The position numbers were made by a program, and so were the translations under genes. Shown one piece after another: positions 1 through 7,541 of a DNA stretch of 64,000 nucleotides. The stretch lies in NCBI RefSeq assembly GCF_900104385.1, contig NZ_FNJA01000008.1, positions 62,001-126,000 of the forward strand, read 5' to 3'. The notes beneath the pieces are model-generated. The model was not told the DNA's origin. It was given only the letters and a program-made list of their open reading frames with translations, and searched no databases. The number at the start of each line of letters is the position of its first letter. Position 1 is the first letter of the stretch. The DNA comes from Rhodoferax sp. OV413. GTDB lineage: Bacteria > Pseudomonadota > Gammaproteobacteria > Burkholderiales > Burkholderiaceae_C.

Positions 1-598
1 GCGCCACGATCAACGAAAACCGCGACAGGGTCTCACTGAGATATTGTTCGAGAATCGGACTGCGGGCCAACTGCGCCAGGCGATGGTGGAAAGAAGTAGC
101 CACGCGTGCCCATGTCACCTGGTCGCCCGAGTGTATGGCCGAGTGGTCCTTGCCCAATTCACGACGAAAGTCCGCCAGCTCACGCTTGGTTGCCCGCTGC
201 GTAGCCAGTGTCACTATCGCGGCTTCCAGCCCGCGGCGCGCCTCCAGTACGTGCTGCGCCTCTTCGGGCGACGGCAACACGACCCGTGCACCGCGGTTGG
301 GCTGAAGCTCGACGACGTGGTCGTGCGCCAGCCGCTCAAGCACCTTGCGCACTACGAAGCGGGAAGTACCGAACAGCTCGCACAGAGAAGCTTCGGGCAG
401 CTTGGCGCCGGGTTTCAGGCGTTGGTTCACGACGCTGTCGTAAATGGCCCGGTACATACGGACCTCCACGTCGTCGGCTTGGTCGTCGGTGACAGGCGTT
501 GACGCCGCTGCGGGTGCAGTGGCTTTGATCGGCTTGGGCTTCTTCAAAGTCGCAGCGGGCTTGGTCAACCCGTGCGCGGTAGCGGCCGGCTTCATCAT
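1..598 (-). CDS. GntR-family (FCD/FadR-type) transcriptional regulator, 3' end cut by window
   Basis: Reading the minus strand from ATG at 598 gives about 199 open codons running off the window edge. After a lysine/alanine-rich N-terminal extension (about 45 residues) comes a GntR winged helix (MYRAIYDSVVNQRLKPGAKL, then LCELFGTSRFVVRKVLERL) and the start of an FCD effector domain (EARRGLEAAI). FCD regulators are usually ligand-relieved repressors of catabolic genes. The ATG overlaps the TGA of the upstream NTF2-like gene (ATGA) and has no good ribosome site of its own, so the two are probably translationally coupled. It is the obvious candidate regulator of the neighbouring M24/racemase/ABC locus, binding the TTGTTAACAA palindromes. 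That role is inference; the family call is strong. Confidence 0.85.
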   Translation of the reverse strand, partial: MMKPAATAHGLTKPAATLKKPKPIKATAPAAASTPVTDDQADDVEVRMYRAIYDSVVNQRLKPGAKLPEASLCELFGTSRFVVRKVLERLAHDHVVELQPNRGARVVLPSPEEAQHVLEARRGLEAAIVTLATQRATKRELADFRRELGKDHSAIHSGDQVTWARVATSFHHRLAQLARSPILEQYLSETLSRFSLIVA

Positions 599-1044
599 GC
601 TGAGCCCAGCTTGTGGTCGAGCAACCGCTCGGCGCTGTCGTTCCAGACGTCCATCTGCTGAATCAGGCCGTGACTGACGACATAACGGTCGACATAGCGG
701 TTGCCTTCGAACGGCGTGCCGTCCGGCCACTCACCATACAGCGTGCCGATGCTGTAGACAACCGTGTGCTCGGACGTACCGCCTGCCACCACCTCAGTGC
801 CTTCGATGCGCTTTTTCACCCAGCGGTAGCGTGACGCGTTGAAGGCAGCGCATTCGGCTGGCTCACGCATTTCGCGCCCGCCGGTGAAACGGATGCGCAA
901 CTGTGGGGAAATGAATCTCTGCACGCCGGCCGGGTCCGGAATCATCAAGATGCGAAGGTATTCATTGACCAACGCGGCTGGATCGAGCGCGGAGTGGGTC
1001 ATGGACGGAGTTGGCTCAGAATGCATGGAAACCTCGAGGTGCAT
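595..1044 (-). CDS. NTF2-like / SnoaL-type small protein
   Basis: The product is 149 residues and fits the NTF2-like alpha+beta cone fold in length and pattern: an N-terminal helical part (VNEYLRILMIPDPAGVQRF), then strand-rich segments with aromatic and charged residues (EHTVVYSIGTLYGEWPDGTP, NRYVDRYVVSHGLIQQMDVW). Such proteins act as small isomerases, dehydratases or ligand-binding partners in degradative pathways; no specific reaction can be assigned. An AGGAG about ten bases before 1044 supports that start, but an ATG at 1026 with GAGG in front is equally possible. It is first in a two-gene unit with the GntR regulator and overlaps it by four bases. Confidence 0.7.
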   Translation of the reverse strand: MHLEVSMHSEPTPSMTHSALDPAALVNEYLRILMIPDPAGVQRFISPQLRIRFTGGREMREPAECAAFNASRYRWVKKRIEGTEVVAGGTSEHTVVYSIGTLYGEWPDGTPFEGNRYVDRYVVSHGLIQQMDVWNDSAERLLDHKLGSA

Positions 1045-1104
1045 GCGACGAGGGCTCCTGAAGACCAGTAGCTCAACATCGCGGTTGACGATTGTATTTC
1101 TATT

Positions 1105-1114
1105 TTGTTAACAA
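1105..1114. promoter_or_regulatory. Candidate GntR operator upstream of the NTF2-like/gntR unit
   Basis: TTGTTAACAA is a perfect 10-bp palindrome in an AT-rich gap, about 60 bases before the NTF2-like start. It matches the TTGT-N-ACAA style of FCD-family GntR operators. The same ten bases recur at 2682-2691 in the divergent promoter region of the locus. Autoregulation is inferred. Confidence 0.5.
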
Positions 1115-1139
1115 CTATTGTTGGCCATGAACGCAATTT

Positions 1140-2558
1140 TCAGGCCGGGATGCGGTACACCTCCAGCGGCGTGTGGCAGGTCAGGTTTTCAAAACCGGTG
1201 TCCGTGACCAAGTAACAGTCGCCCACATTGCACCCCGCCACCAGCGGGTCGAGCCACTGCGTGTGCAGCACGAACACCATGCCAGGCTCCAGTCGATCGT
1301 AGTTGTGGGATGAAATGTTGTAGCCATTGCTGCCGCCGGCCAGACCCACCGAATGGCCAAGGTTTGGGTTGTGCGGACCTCGCTGCGCGGGGTATACGTG
1401 CATCAGGCGCCGCCCCTGTGCTTCCCAGTCAGGCGAAGGCACATATTGCCGCGGCACCAGGCGCGGCTGGCCATCGGGCATGGCCTCCCAGTTGTAGGGC
1501 ATGGTGCGCGCTTCGGCATCGGCGAGGTAGCCGCGCTCGACATAAGGTTCGAAAGCAGCGTTGTTGACATCGCGCACCAGGGCCCCGGGGCGGATCAGGC
1601 GTTCAGCGCGCTTGACCCCCTCCGCACACATGGCCAGCACATCCTCTTGCGCCGACGTGATGTCGCCGACGGCGAACATGCGCGCGGACTGCGCGGTGTA
1701 GCCGCGGTAAGTGACGTTGGAAATATAGAGATTAATCAAATCACCCGGGCGCACCACGTGGCCGTAAGGCTTGCCGCAATGGGTACCGTAGGCGTCGATC
1801 CCGATCTGGTACCCGTCACCGGTCTCGCCGCCGCGTGCGAGCTGGGCATAAGTGAACGCGGCGTAGATCTCATGGTCGGTGACACCCGGTCGGGTGACAT
1901 GGCGCGCCGCCTGGATGCCGATGTCGATGAGCTGCGCCGCACCGCGGAACAAGGCCTGTTCCCGCACGGATCGCACGCGCTGCATGCGGTCGACGATGTC
2001 GCTGGCAGGGATCAGCTTCGCGCGCGGCAGGGCCGCTTGCAGACCGCTCCAGACCGGCCCTGAGGTGCGGTCCCCGAGGTGGCCGATCTGCGCATCGGCA
2101 AATCCCAGCCGCTGCAGCGCCGCCGCGCAAGCCTGCACGGCCTTGGTGGTGGACGAGCCCGGGCGGTCCGCGTATTCACGGCCCCAGGCGCCGACCTGCC
2201 AGATCTCGTCGACCAGCATCGGCTCACCGGCAGGCGGCAGCAGAACCGACTGCGAGAACATCGACAGCAGCACCATCTCGCGGTCGCTGTCGGTAGGGAT
2301 GATCAGCAAACCTTCGCGCATCCAGTCACAGATGTAGCGCAGGTAGGCGTTCGAGGTATGCATCCAGCCAATCATGTCGGTGTGCACGACAAGCACGTCG
2401 TGCCCCGCCAGAACCGCTTCGCGGCGGATGCGGCGCAGGCGTTCTTCGTATTCCGCCTGCGGCAGCGGCGGCACGGCCGTGAATTCGAAATCGGGCTCGA
2501 AGCCAGCCAGCAGGGCTTCGCTGGCGTGCCTTTTGGTGGCTTGGTATGAATGGCTCAT
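1140..2558 (-). CDS. M24-fold (creatinase-like) hydrolase lacking metal ligands
   Basis: The product is 472 residues from ATG at 2558, preceded by AGGA; an in-frame upstream extension to 2657 has no ribosome site. The N-terminal half is a creatinase/prolidase N domain and the C-terminal half a pita-bread fold. The segment PGDLINLYISNVTYRGYTAQ aligns with the creatinase pattern of a PGD turn followed by a GYYTA-type motif. Positions that hold metal-binding Asp and Glu in M24 peptidases are changed: no Asp pair in that segment, His in GMVFVLHTQ where Glu is usual, and Asp in VGDCYLVT. This argues against a metallo-aminopeptidase and for a creatinase-like C-N hydrolase (creatinase itself converts creatine to sarcosine and urea). 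The substrate is unknown. It is divergent from the racemase/ABC operon and probably co-regulated with it. Confidence 0.8.
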   Translation of the reverse strand: MSHSYQATKRHASEALLAGFEPDFEFTAVPPLPQAEYEERLRRIRREAVLAGHDVLVVHTDMIGWMHTSNAYLRYICDWMREGLLIIPTDSDREMVLLSMFSQSVLLPPAGEPMLVDEIWQVGAWGREYADRPGSSTTKAVQACAAALQRLGFADAQIGHLGDRTSGPVWSGLQAALPRAKLIPASDIVDRMQRVRSVREQALFRGAAQLIDIGIQAARHVTRPGVTDHEIYAAFTYAQLARGGETGDGYQIGIDAYGTHCGKPYGHVVRPGDLINLYISNVTYRGYTAQSARMFAVGDITSAQEDVLAMCAEGVKRAERLIRPGALVRDVNNAAFEPYVERGYLADAEARTMPYNWEAMPDGQPRLVPRQYVPSPDWEAQGRRLMHVYPAQRGPHNPNLGHSVGLAGGSNGYNISSHNYDRLEPGMVFVLHTQWLDPLVAGCNVGDCYLVTDTGFENLTCHTPLEVYRIPA

Positions 2559-2680
2559 GTCGGTGTTTCCTAGGTTGATGGATCGGGTGGGCCGCTTCAT
2601 TGCGGTGCTGAAGGATTCAAGTTGGTGCGGTTTGGGCACTGACTTGCTGCATTTCAATTTGAAAGCAAAATTCAGTCCAT

Positions 2681-2715
2681 ATTGTTAACAATAAATATAA
2701 CTTCATTGTCGACAT
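2681..2715. promoter_or_regulatory. Divergent regulatory region with two operator-like palindromes
   Basis: ATTGTTAACAAT (2681-2692) is a perfect 12-bp palindrome containing the same TTGTTAACAA as 1105-1114. A second, near-symmetric element TTGTCGACAT lies at 2706-2715. Both sit in the AT-rich 303-bp gap between the divergent M24 and racemase genes and fit FCD-type GntR operators (TTGT, two central bases, ACAA). No confident -35/-10 pair could be fixed. Confidence 0.5.
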
Positions 2716-2861
2716 TATTTTCACTCTTGTGCCGACTATAAATATCAAATTACGCCGACATTGGCATGGTCTTTGCAAGTTGAGCGACATGACTCGCCCA
2801 AACGCCCTTTCTCCAACCGTCACGGCGCGATGCGCTCCTTGACTTGCACAACAGGCCGCCC

Positions 2862-3605
2862 ATGAACCGTAAGCTACGAATCCTGCTGGTGAACTCCAAC
2901 ACCAGCGCCGCCACCACACAACAGGTGGCAAACGCCGCCCGCGCGCTCGCCCCCGACGTCGAATTCACGGCGATCGAGAGTCGCTGCGGTCCGGCTGGCA
3001 TCGGCGGGCGAGCCGACGTCGTGATCTCGGCGCTGGCCACGTTCGAGGCCGCGCTCGAAGCCGCCCCGGGCCATGACGCTGTGGTCGTGGCCTGCTTCAG
3101 TGACCCGGGCCTGGCAGCTCTACGCGAGGTACTGGACATCCCCGTGGTGGGCATCGGCGAATCCGCCTACCTGACCGCCTCGATGCTCGGCGCACGGTTC
3201 TCGGTGGTGACGCCCGGCCTGCGCGTGGCGCCGATGGTTCACGAGGCGGTGCAGGCGGCAGGGCTTGTCTCCCGATTCGGCGGCGTCACATTGATAGACG
3301 ACGGCGTGATCCAGGCTGAAAACCGCCTCCCGGTATTGATCGAAGGCGTGGCGCGAGCCGTGGCCACGCAGTCGGCCGAGGTGGTGGTGCTCGGCGGCGC
3401 CGTGTTTGCCGGCCTGGCGCAAGCCGTGGCGGCTGAGTCAGACGTGCCGGTCGTAGGCAGTGTCGAAGCCGCGGTCGTGCAGGCGCTGGCGCTGTGCCGC
3501 CTGCAAGCAGGCCGTGCGACCATCGGCAGCTATTCGCGTCCACGCCGCAAGCTGATGACCGGCGTGTCGCCTGTGGTTGCACAGCACCTAGCCATTGGGG
3601 GGTGA
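2862..3605 (+). CDS. Asp/Glu/hydantoin racemase-family protein, one catalytic Cys replaced
   Basis: The product is 247 residues from ATG 2862 (a TTG at 2844 would add six). It begins with a typical hydantoin/allantoin racemase N-terminus (ILLVNSNTS). The first catalytic Cys is present in VVACFSDPGL (Cys78). The second, normally in an LGCAGM-type motif, is Gly179 here (VVLGGAVFAG). Two-Cys members racemise by proton exchange, so a one-Cys member may be one-sided in stereochemistry, a decarboxylase-like enzyme, or something else. It is the first gene of the plus-strand operon; its stop is one base from the ABC ATPase start. The family is clear and the activity uncertain. Confidence 0.8.
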   Translation: MNRKLRILLVNSNTSAATTQQVANAARALAPDVEFTAIESRCGPAGIGGRADVVISALATFEAALEAAPGHDAVVVACFSDPGLAALREVLDIPVVGIGESAYLTASMLGARFSVVTPGLRVAPMVHEAVQAAGLVSRFGGVTLIDDGVIQAENRLPVLIEGVARAVATQSAEVVVLGGAVFAGLAQAVAAESDVPVVGSVEAAVVQALALCRLQAGRATIGSYSRPRRKLMTGVSPVVAQHLAIGG

Positions 3606-3606
3606 C

Positions 3607-4722
3607 ATGAACGCGAATACGAAGCTGGCGGCCAACGCCGCAGTGCTCGAAGTCAAACGCGTTCGGCACAGCTACGCCGGCGCGCCCGCGCTGAACGATG
3701 TGTCGTTCACCGTACCGGCCGGCGGAGTCGCAGCCTTGCTCGGGCCGAGCGGCTGTGGTAAGTCGACGATGCTGCGGGTGATCGCCGGGCTGATCCAGCC
3801 CGCGCACGGCAGCGTGTGGCTGGGCGGCAAGGATCTGATTGCCGTGCCGGCCCGCGAGCGTCGCATCGGCATGGTGTTTCAGAGTTACGCGCTGTTTCCC
3901 CATATGTCGGTGCGCGAGAACGTGGCCTATGGCCTGTCGTCGCTGCAGCTTTCACGCGACGAGCGCCACGCCCGAGTGACCGAAATGCTGGGCCTGGTGC
4001 AGATGGGCCACCTGGCCGACCGCATGCCGCGCGAACTCTCCGGCGGACAGCAGCAACGTGTGGCGGTGGCCCGGGCGCTGGCGATGCGGCCGACGGTAAT
4101 ACTTCTGGACGAGCCCTTCGCCGCGCTGGACCGGGCGCTGCGCGCCGACCTGCAGGCCGAGTTCGTGGCGATGCAACGCGCACTCGGCATCACCGCCATC
4201 CTGGTCACACACGACCAGGAGGAGGCGCAGGCCGTCGCCGATACGCTGATCGTGATGAACCGTGGCAGCGTGGAGCAGATTGGCACGCCGGCCGAGCTCT
4301 ACGACCGGCCGGCCACACCCTTCGTCAGTGGCTTCATCGGGCAATCGTCGACGATGACGGGCACCGTGATTTCCGCCGAGGACGACGATTACAGCGTCCG
4401 CCTGGCGGTCGGCGCCGAGTTGTCGCTGCCGCGTCCTGCCGCTTTCCGCACAGGATCGGAGGTGCTGGTCAGCGTCCGTCCGGAGCATGTGCGTGTAGTC
4501 GGCACCCCGCAGGCCGGCTCGCTGCCCGCACAGTGCCTGCAAAGCGTGGTGCAAGGTGCCGACGTACTGCACCGGCTGGCCCTCGCCGACGGCACCCTGC
4601 TGCTGGCGCGCCAACCCCGGGGCGCCGCAGCACCCGAGTTGCCCGACTCCCGGGTGCACGCCGTCATCGACACCGTCGCCTGCCGCGTATTCCCCGCCAA
4701 TGCGCCAGCCGCTACGGCGTAA
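3607..4722 (+). CDS. PotA-type ABC importer ATP-binding protein
   Basis: The product is 371 residues. It has Walker A GPSGCGKST (46-54), the Q-loop in MVFQSYALFPHMSV, signature LSGGQQQRV, Walker B VILLDEPFAALD and the H-loop in LVTHDQEEA. A C-terminal TOBE-like domain follows (about 270-371), as in spermidine/putrescine and iron(III) importers. ATG 3607 starts one base after the racemase stop. It drives uptake through the two permeases encoded at 5826-7509. Confidence 0.92.
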   Translation: MNANTKLAANAAVLEVKRVRHSYAGAPALNDVSFTVPAGGVAALLGPSGCGKSTMLRVIAGLIQPAHGSVWLGGKDLIAVPARERRIGMVFQSYALFPHMSVRENVAYGLSSLQLSRDERHARVTEMLGLVQMGHLADRMPRELSGGQQQRVAVARALAMRPTVILLDEPFAALDRALRADLQAEFVAMQRALGITAILVTHDQEEAQAVADTLIVMNRGSVEQIGTPAELYDRPATPFVSGFIGQSSTMTGTVISAEDDDYSVRLAVGAELSLPRPAAFRTGSEVLVSVRPEHVRVVGTPQAGSLPAQCLQSVVQGADVLHRLALADGTLLLARQPRGAAAPELPDSRVHAVIDTVACRVFPANAPAATA

Positions 4723-4783
4723 CGCGAACTGCGTCCCATCCTTCCCCGTTCCATCTCAACCAACCTTAGTCCCGGAGATTCAC

Positions 4784-5824
4784 ATGCTTGATCGACCCAC
4801 CCTTTCGCGCCGCCAATTCACTACCGCGCTGGCTGCCCTCGCCAGCACGCCCCTGATGACCGGCCGCGCTATGGCCGCCAACTCGGTCGTCGCCGCTACT
4901 TTTCCGAACGCCTGGGAAGACGCCTACCGCCGCATCGTCGTGCCGTTGCTCGCGGCTCAGGGCACCGAACTCGTAATTGCACCCGCTCTAGCGCAGGACC
5001 AACTGGCCAAGACCCTCGCCAGCCCATCCCGTCCGCCGTATGACGCGCTGCTGATGTCCCCTGGCCAGACCGCGGAAGCCATCAGCAAAGGTCTGATCCA
5101 GAAGATCGACCCGAAGAAGCTGAAGAACTGGGACAAGCTCAGCCCTTCGGCCCGCACCGAATGGGGACCGAACGTCACGGTTGAAGTCAACGGCATCGCC
5201 TACAACCCGACCATGGTGCCCAAGCCAACCGGCTACAAGGATCTGTTCGAGAACAAGGCGTACGACGGCAAGGTCGCTTGGATCGGCTTCGGCTCGAACA
5301 CCGCGGCGATGGCCTGGATCGAAATCGCGCGCCTATACGGCGGGGGGGTCGACAACATGCAGCCAGTGTTCGACCTGCTGAGCAAGCACCTGAAAAAGAT
5401 CGGCGCTATCGCCAGCAGCGGCAGCCAACAGATGACGCTCTTCCAGCAGGGAGAAATCGGCGTTTTCATGGCCAGCACGAACAATGTATCGCGACTCAAG
5501 TCGCTCGGCGTGCCGTGCGAGTTTGTGCATCCATCCAGCGGCTCCCCGGCTACGCCGGTGACGATTCACATGACCAAGGGCGCAAGCGACCCAGAGGCCG
5601 TCTACCGCTACATGGACGCCGCCATTTCGGCCGAAGCCCAAAAACAGCTCGCCATGCCGCCCACTGAGATGATCCCTACCAACGTCGACGTACCGCTGAC
5701 CCCTGGCATCAAGGCCTACGTCAGCGAAGCCGACATGAAGAAGTTCGTCTACTTTGACTGGGCCAAGATCAACCAGCACCGTTCGGCATGGACCACCGAG
5801 TTCGACCGCATCGTGAGAAAGTGA
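4784..5824 (+). CDS. PotD-like periplasmic solute-binding protein with Tat signal
   Basis: The product is 346 residues from ATG 4784, preceded by CGGAGA. The N-terminus LSRRQFTTALAAL holds a twin-arginine motif (Arg9-Arg10) before a short hydrophobic stretch ending near GRAMAA, so export is probably by Tat. The rest matches family-1 extracellular solute-binding proteins of the polyamine/iron type: an NSVVAATF start to the mature protein, an internal GSQQMTLFQQGEIGVFMAST segment, and a conserved C-terminus (YFDWAKINQHRSAWTTEFDR). It captures the locus's unknown substrate and hands it to the downstream permeases. A longer in-frame extension to 4556 overlaps the ATPase gene and is rejected. Confidence 0.9.
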   Translation: MLDRPTLSRRQFTTALAALASTPLMTGRAMAANSVVAATFPNAWEDAYRRIVVPLLAAQGTELVIAPALAQDQLAKTLASPSRPPYDALLMSPGQTAEAISKGLIQKIDPKKLKNWDKLSPSARTEWGPNVTVEVNGIAYNPTMVPKPTGYKDLFENKAYDGKVAWIGFGSNTAAMAWIEIARLYGGGVDNMQPVFDLLSKHLKKIGAIASSGSQQMTLFQQGEIGVFMASTNNVSRLKSLGVPCEFVHPSSGSPATPVTIHMTKGASDPEAVYRYMDAAISAEAQKQLAMPPTEMIPTNVDVPLTPGIKAYVSEADMKKFVYFDWAKINQHRSAWTTEFDRIVRK

Positions 5825-5825
5825 C

Positions 5826-6671
5826 ATGCGTTCGCTCACACTCCGCTGGCCGGGGCTACCGTTCGTCACGCCGCTCGTGCTGCTGAGCGGCCTGGCCTTC
5901 GCGGTGCCGCTAGCCCTGCTCGTGGCGATGGGATTCGCCACGGCCGAAGGCACGCCGACGCTGGCCAACTACACCCGCTTCCTCGGGGACGCGTTCTCTC
6001 GCCAAGTGCTGGTCGATACTTTGCTGTTGGGCGGCTACGTCGTCGTCGGTACTACGTTGGTAGGCCTGCCGATCACGTTGCTGTATTGGCACGCCAACAA
6101 GTGGGGACGCAGTGCGATCGTCTTCCTCACGTTGCTACCCATGCTAACGAGCAACGTGGTGCGCACCTTCGCGTGGATCGTGCTGCTGGGCCGGCAGGGG
6201 CCGATCAGCCACGCAGCGGTGCAGTTGGGCTTGATCGACCAGCCCACAAGCTTCCTCTTCACCGAGATCGGACTGGTCGTTGCGCTGTGCCAGATCGAAC
6301 TGCCACTGCTGGTGTTGCCCGTGATCGCGGTACTTTCGCGCACCGACCGTTCGCTCGTCGATGCCGCGGTGATGCTCGGCGCCGGCCGTTGGCGAATCCT
6401 GGGCACCGTGTTGCTGCCGATCATGGCGCCCGCCGTGCTGGCCGGCTGGGTGCTGGTATTCGCAAGCGCCACCACCTCCTACGTCACCCAGTCGGTGATC
6501 GGTGGCGCGCGCCACATCTACGTGCCGCAGTACATCTACCGCGAGGTAGGCGTTTTGTTCCAGTGGCCGAATGCGGCCGCCATCTCCACCATCCTGCTGC
6601 TGGCCACCGGCGCCGTCATGCTGGCTGTGACCTCGCTGTCACGGCACCGACGCCTCGTCGGACATGCGTGA
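5826..6671 (+). CDS. PotB-type ABC importer permease
   Basis: The product is 281 residues with about six membrane segments, the first at residues 13-38. The EAA-type loop contacting the ATPase reads DAAVMLGAGRWRILGTVLLP. ATG 5826 follows the binding-protein stop by one base, so the operon is very compact. It is the first of two permeases forming the heterodimeric channel. Confidence 0.9.
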   Translation: MRSLTLRWPGLPFVTPLVLLSGLAFAVPLALLVAMGFATAEGTPTLANYTRFLGDAFSRQVLVDTLLLGGYVVVGTTLVGLPITLLYWHANKWGRSAIVFLTLLPMLTSNVVRTFAWIVLLGRQGPISHAAVQLGLIDQPTSFLFTEIGLVVALCQIELPLLVLPVIAVLSRTDRSLVDAAVMLGAGRWRILGTVLLPIMAPAVLAGWVLVFASATTSYVTQSVIGGARHIYVPQYIYREVGVLFQWPNAAAISTILLLATGAVMLAVTSLSRHRRLVGHA

Positions 6672-6687
6672 CCACAAAGGAAAAACC

Positions 6688-7509
6688 ATGCGAAAAATCC
6701 TGGATCGACTGCTCGAACACAGCTACGTGATCGTGATCTCCATGGCGGGCCTGCTGGCTTTGGTCTTCATGGTGGGGCCGGTCGCCGTGGCACTGGCGAT
6801 GTCCTTCACCGATGGTCAGACGCTGAAGTTCCCACCCGACACCTACTCCCTGCGCTGGTACCGCAGCCTGCTAGACCCTGTGCAGTCGGCGCCGATCCAG
6901 CAGGCGGCCATGAACTCGCTCAAGATCGCGGCCCTGGCCGTGCTAGGTGCGGTGCTGTTCGCCGTGCCGGCTGCCTTCGGCATGACGCGCCTGGGCAAGC
7001 GGCCGGTGACGCTGCTCGAGCCTCTGGTGCTTGCGCCACTGGTGTTGCCCAGCCTGGTCTACGGTCTGGCGGCACTGCTGGCGGCGGACTCCATCGGTCT
7101 GCGGCCTTCATTGTGGCTGGTGGTTGCGGGGCATGTGGTCATCTTCGGGCCATTGATGTATCGCTCCACGCTGGCGATCGCGCAGCGCATCGACCCGCAT
7201 CTCGAAGAAGCATCCACGATGCTCGGCATCGCACGCCTGTCGACCTTCATCCGCGTGACGCTGCCTCTGCTGCTACCGGGCGTGTTCGCGGGTGCCTTCC
7301 TGGTGTTCATGCAGTCACTCGACAACGTCTCCATCACGCTGTTCCTGGCCGACGCGCGCACCACGGTGCTGCCACTGCGCATGTTCCAGATGGTCGAAGA
7401 ATCGCTCGACGTGCGCGTGGCCGCAGTCTCCGGCGTATTGATCACTCTGTCGATGCTGGTACTACTGCTGATTCAACGCCTGGCGCCCCTGCTGCGGCAA
7501 GGCCGCTGA
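6688..7509 (+). CDS. PotC-type ABC importer permease
   Basis: The product is 273 residues from ATG 6688, chosen because AAAGGA lies seven bases upstream; an ATG at 6664 overlaps the preceding gene and has no ribosome site. It has six predicted membrane segments and an EAA loop (EEASTMLGIARLSTFIRVTLP). It pairs with the PotB-like protein to complete the importer. Confidence 0.9.
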   Translation: MRKILDRLLEHSYVIVISMAGLLALVFMVGPVAVALAMSFTDGQTLKFPPDTYSLRWYRSLLDPVQSAPIQQAAMNSLKIAALAVLGAVLFAVPAAFGMTRLGKRPVTLLEPLVLAPLVLPSLVYGLAALLAADSIGLRPSLWLVVAGHVVIFGPLMYRSTLAIAQRIDPHLEEASTMLGIARLSTFIRVTLPLLLPGVFAGAFLVFMQSLDNVSITLFLADARTTVLPLRMFQMVEESLDVRVAAVSGVLITLSMLVLLLIQRLAPLLRQGR

Positions 7510-7541
7510 CCCCCATTACTTCAATCCAAAGAGAAACTGAC

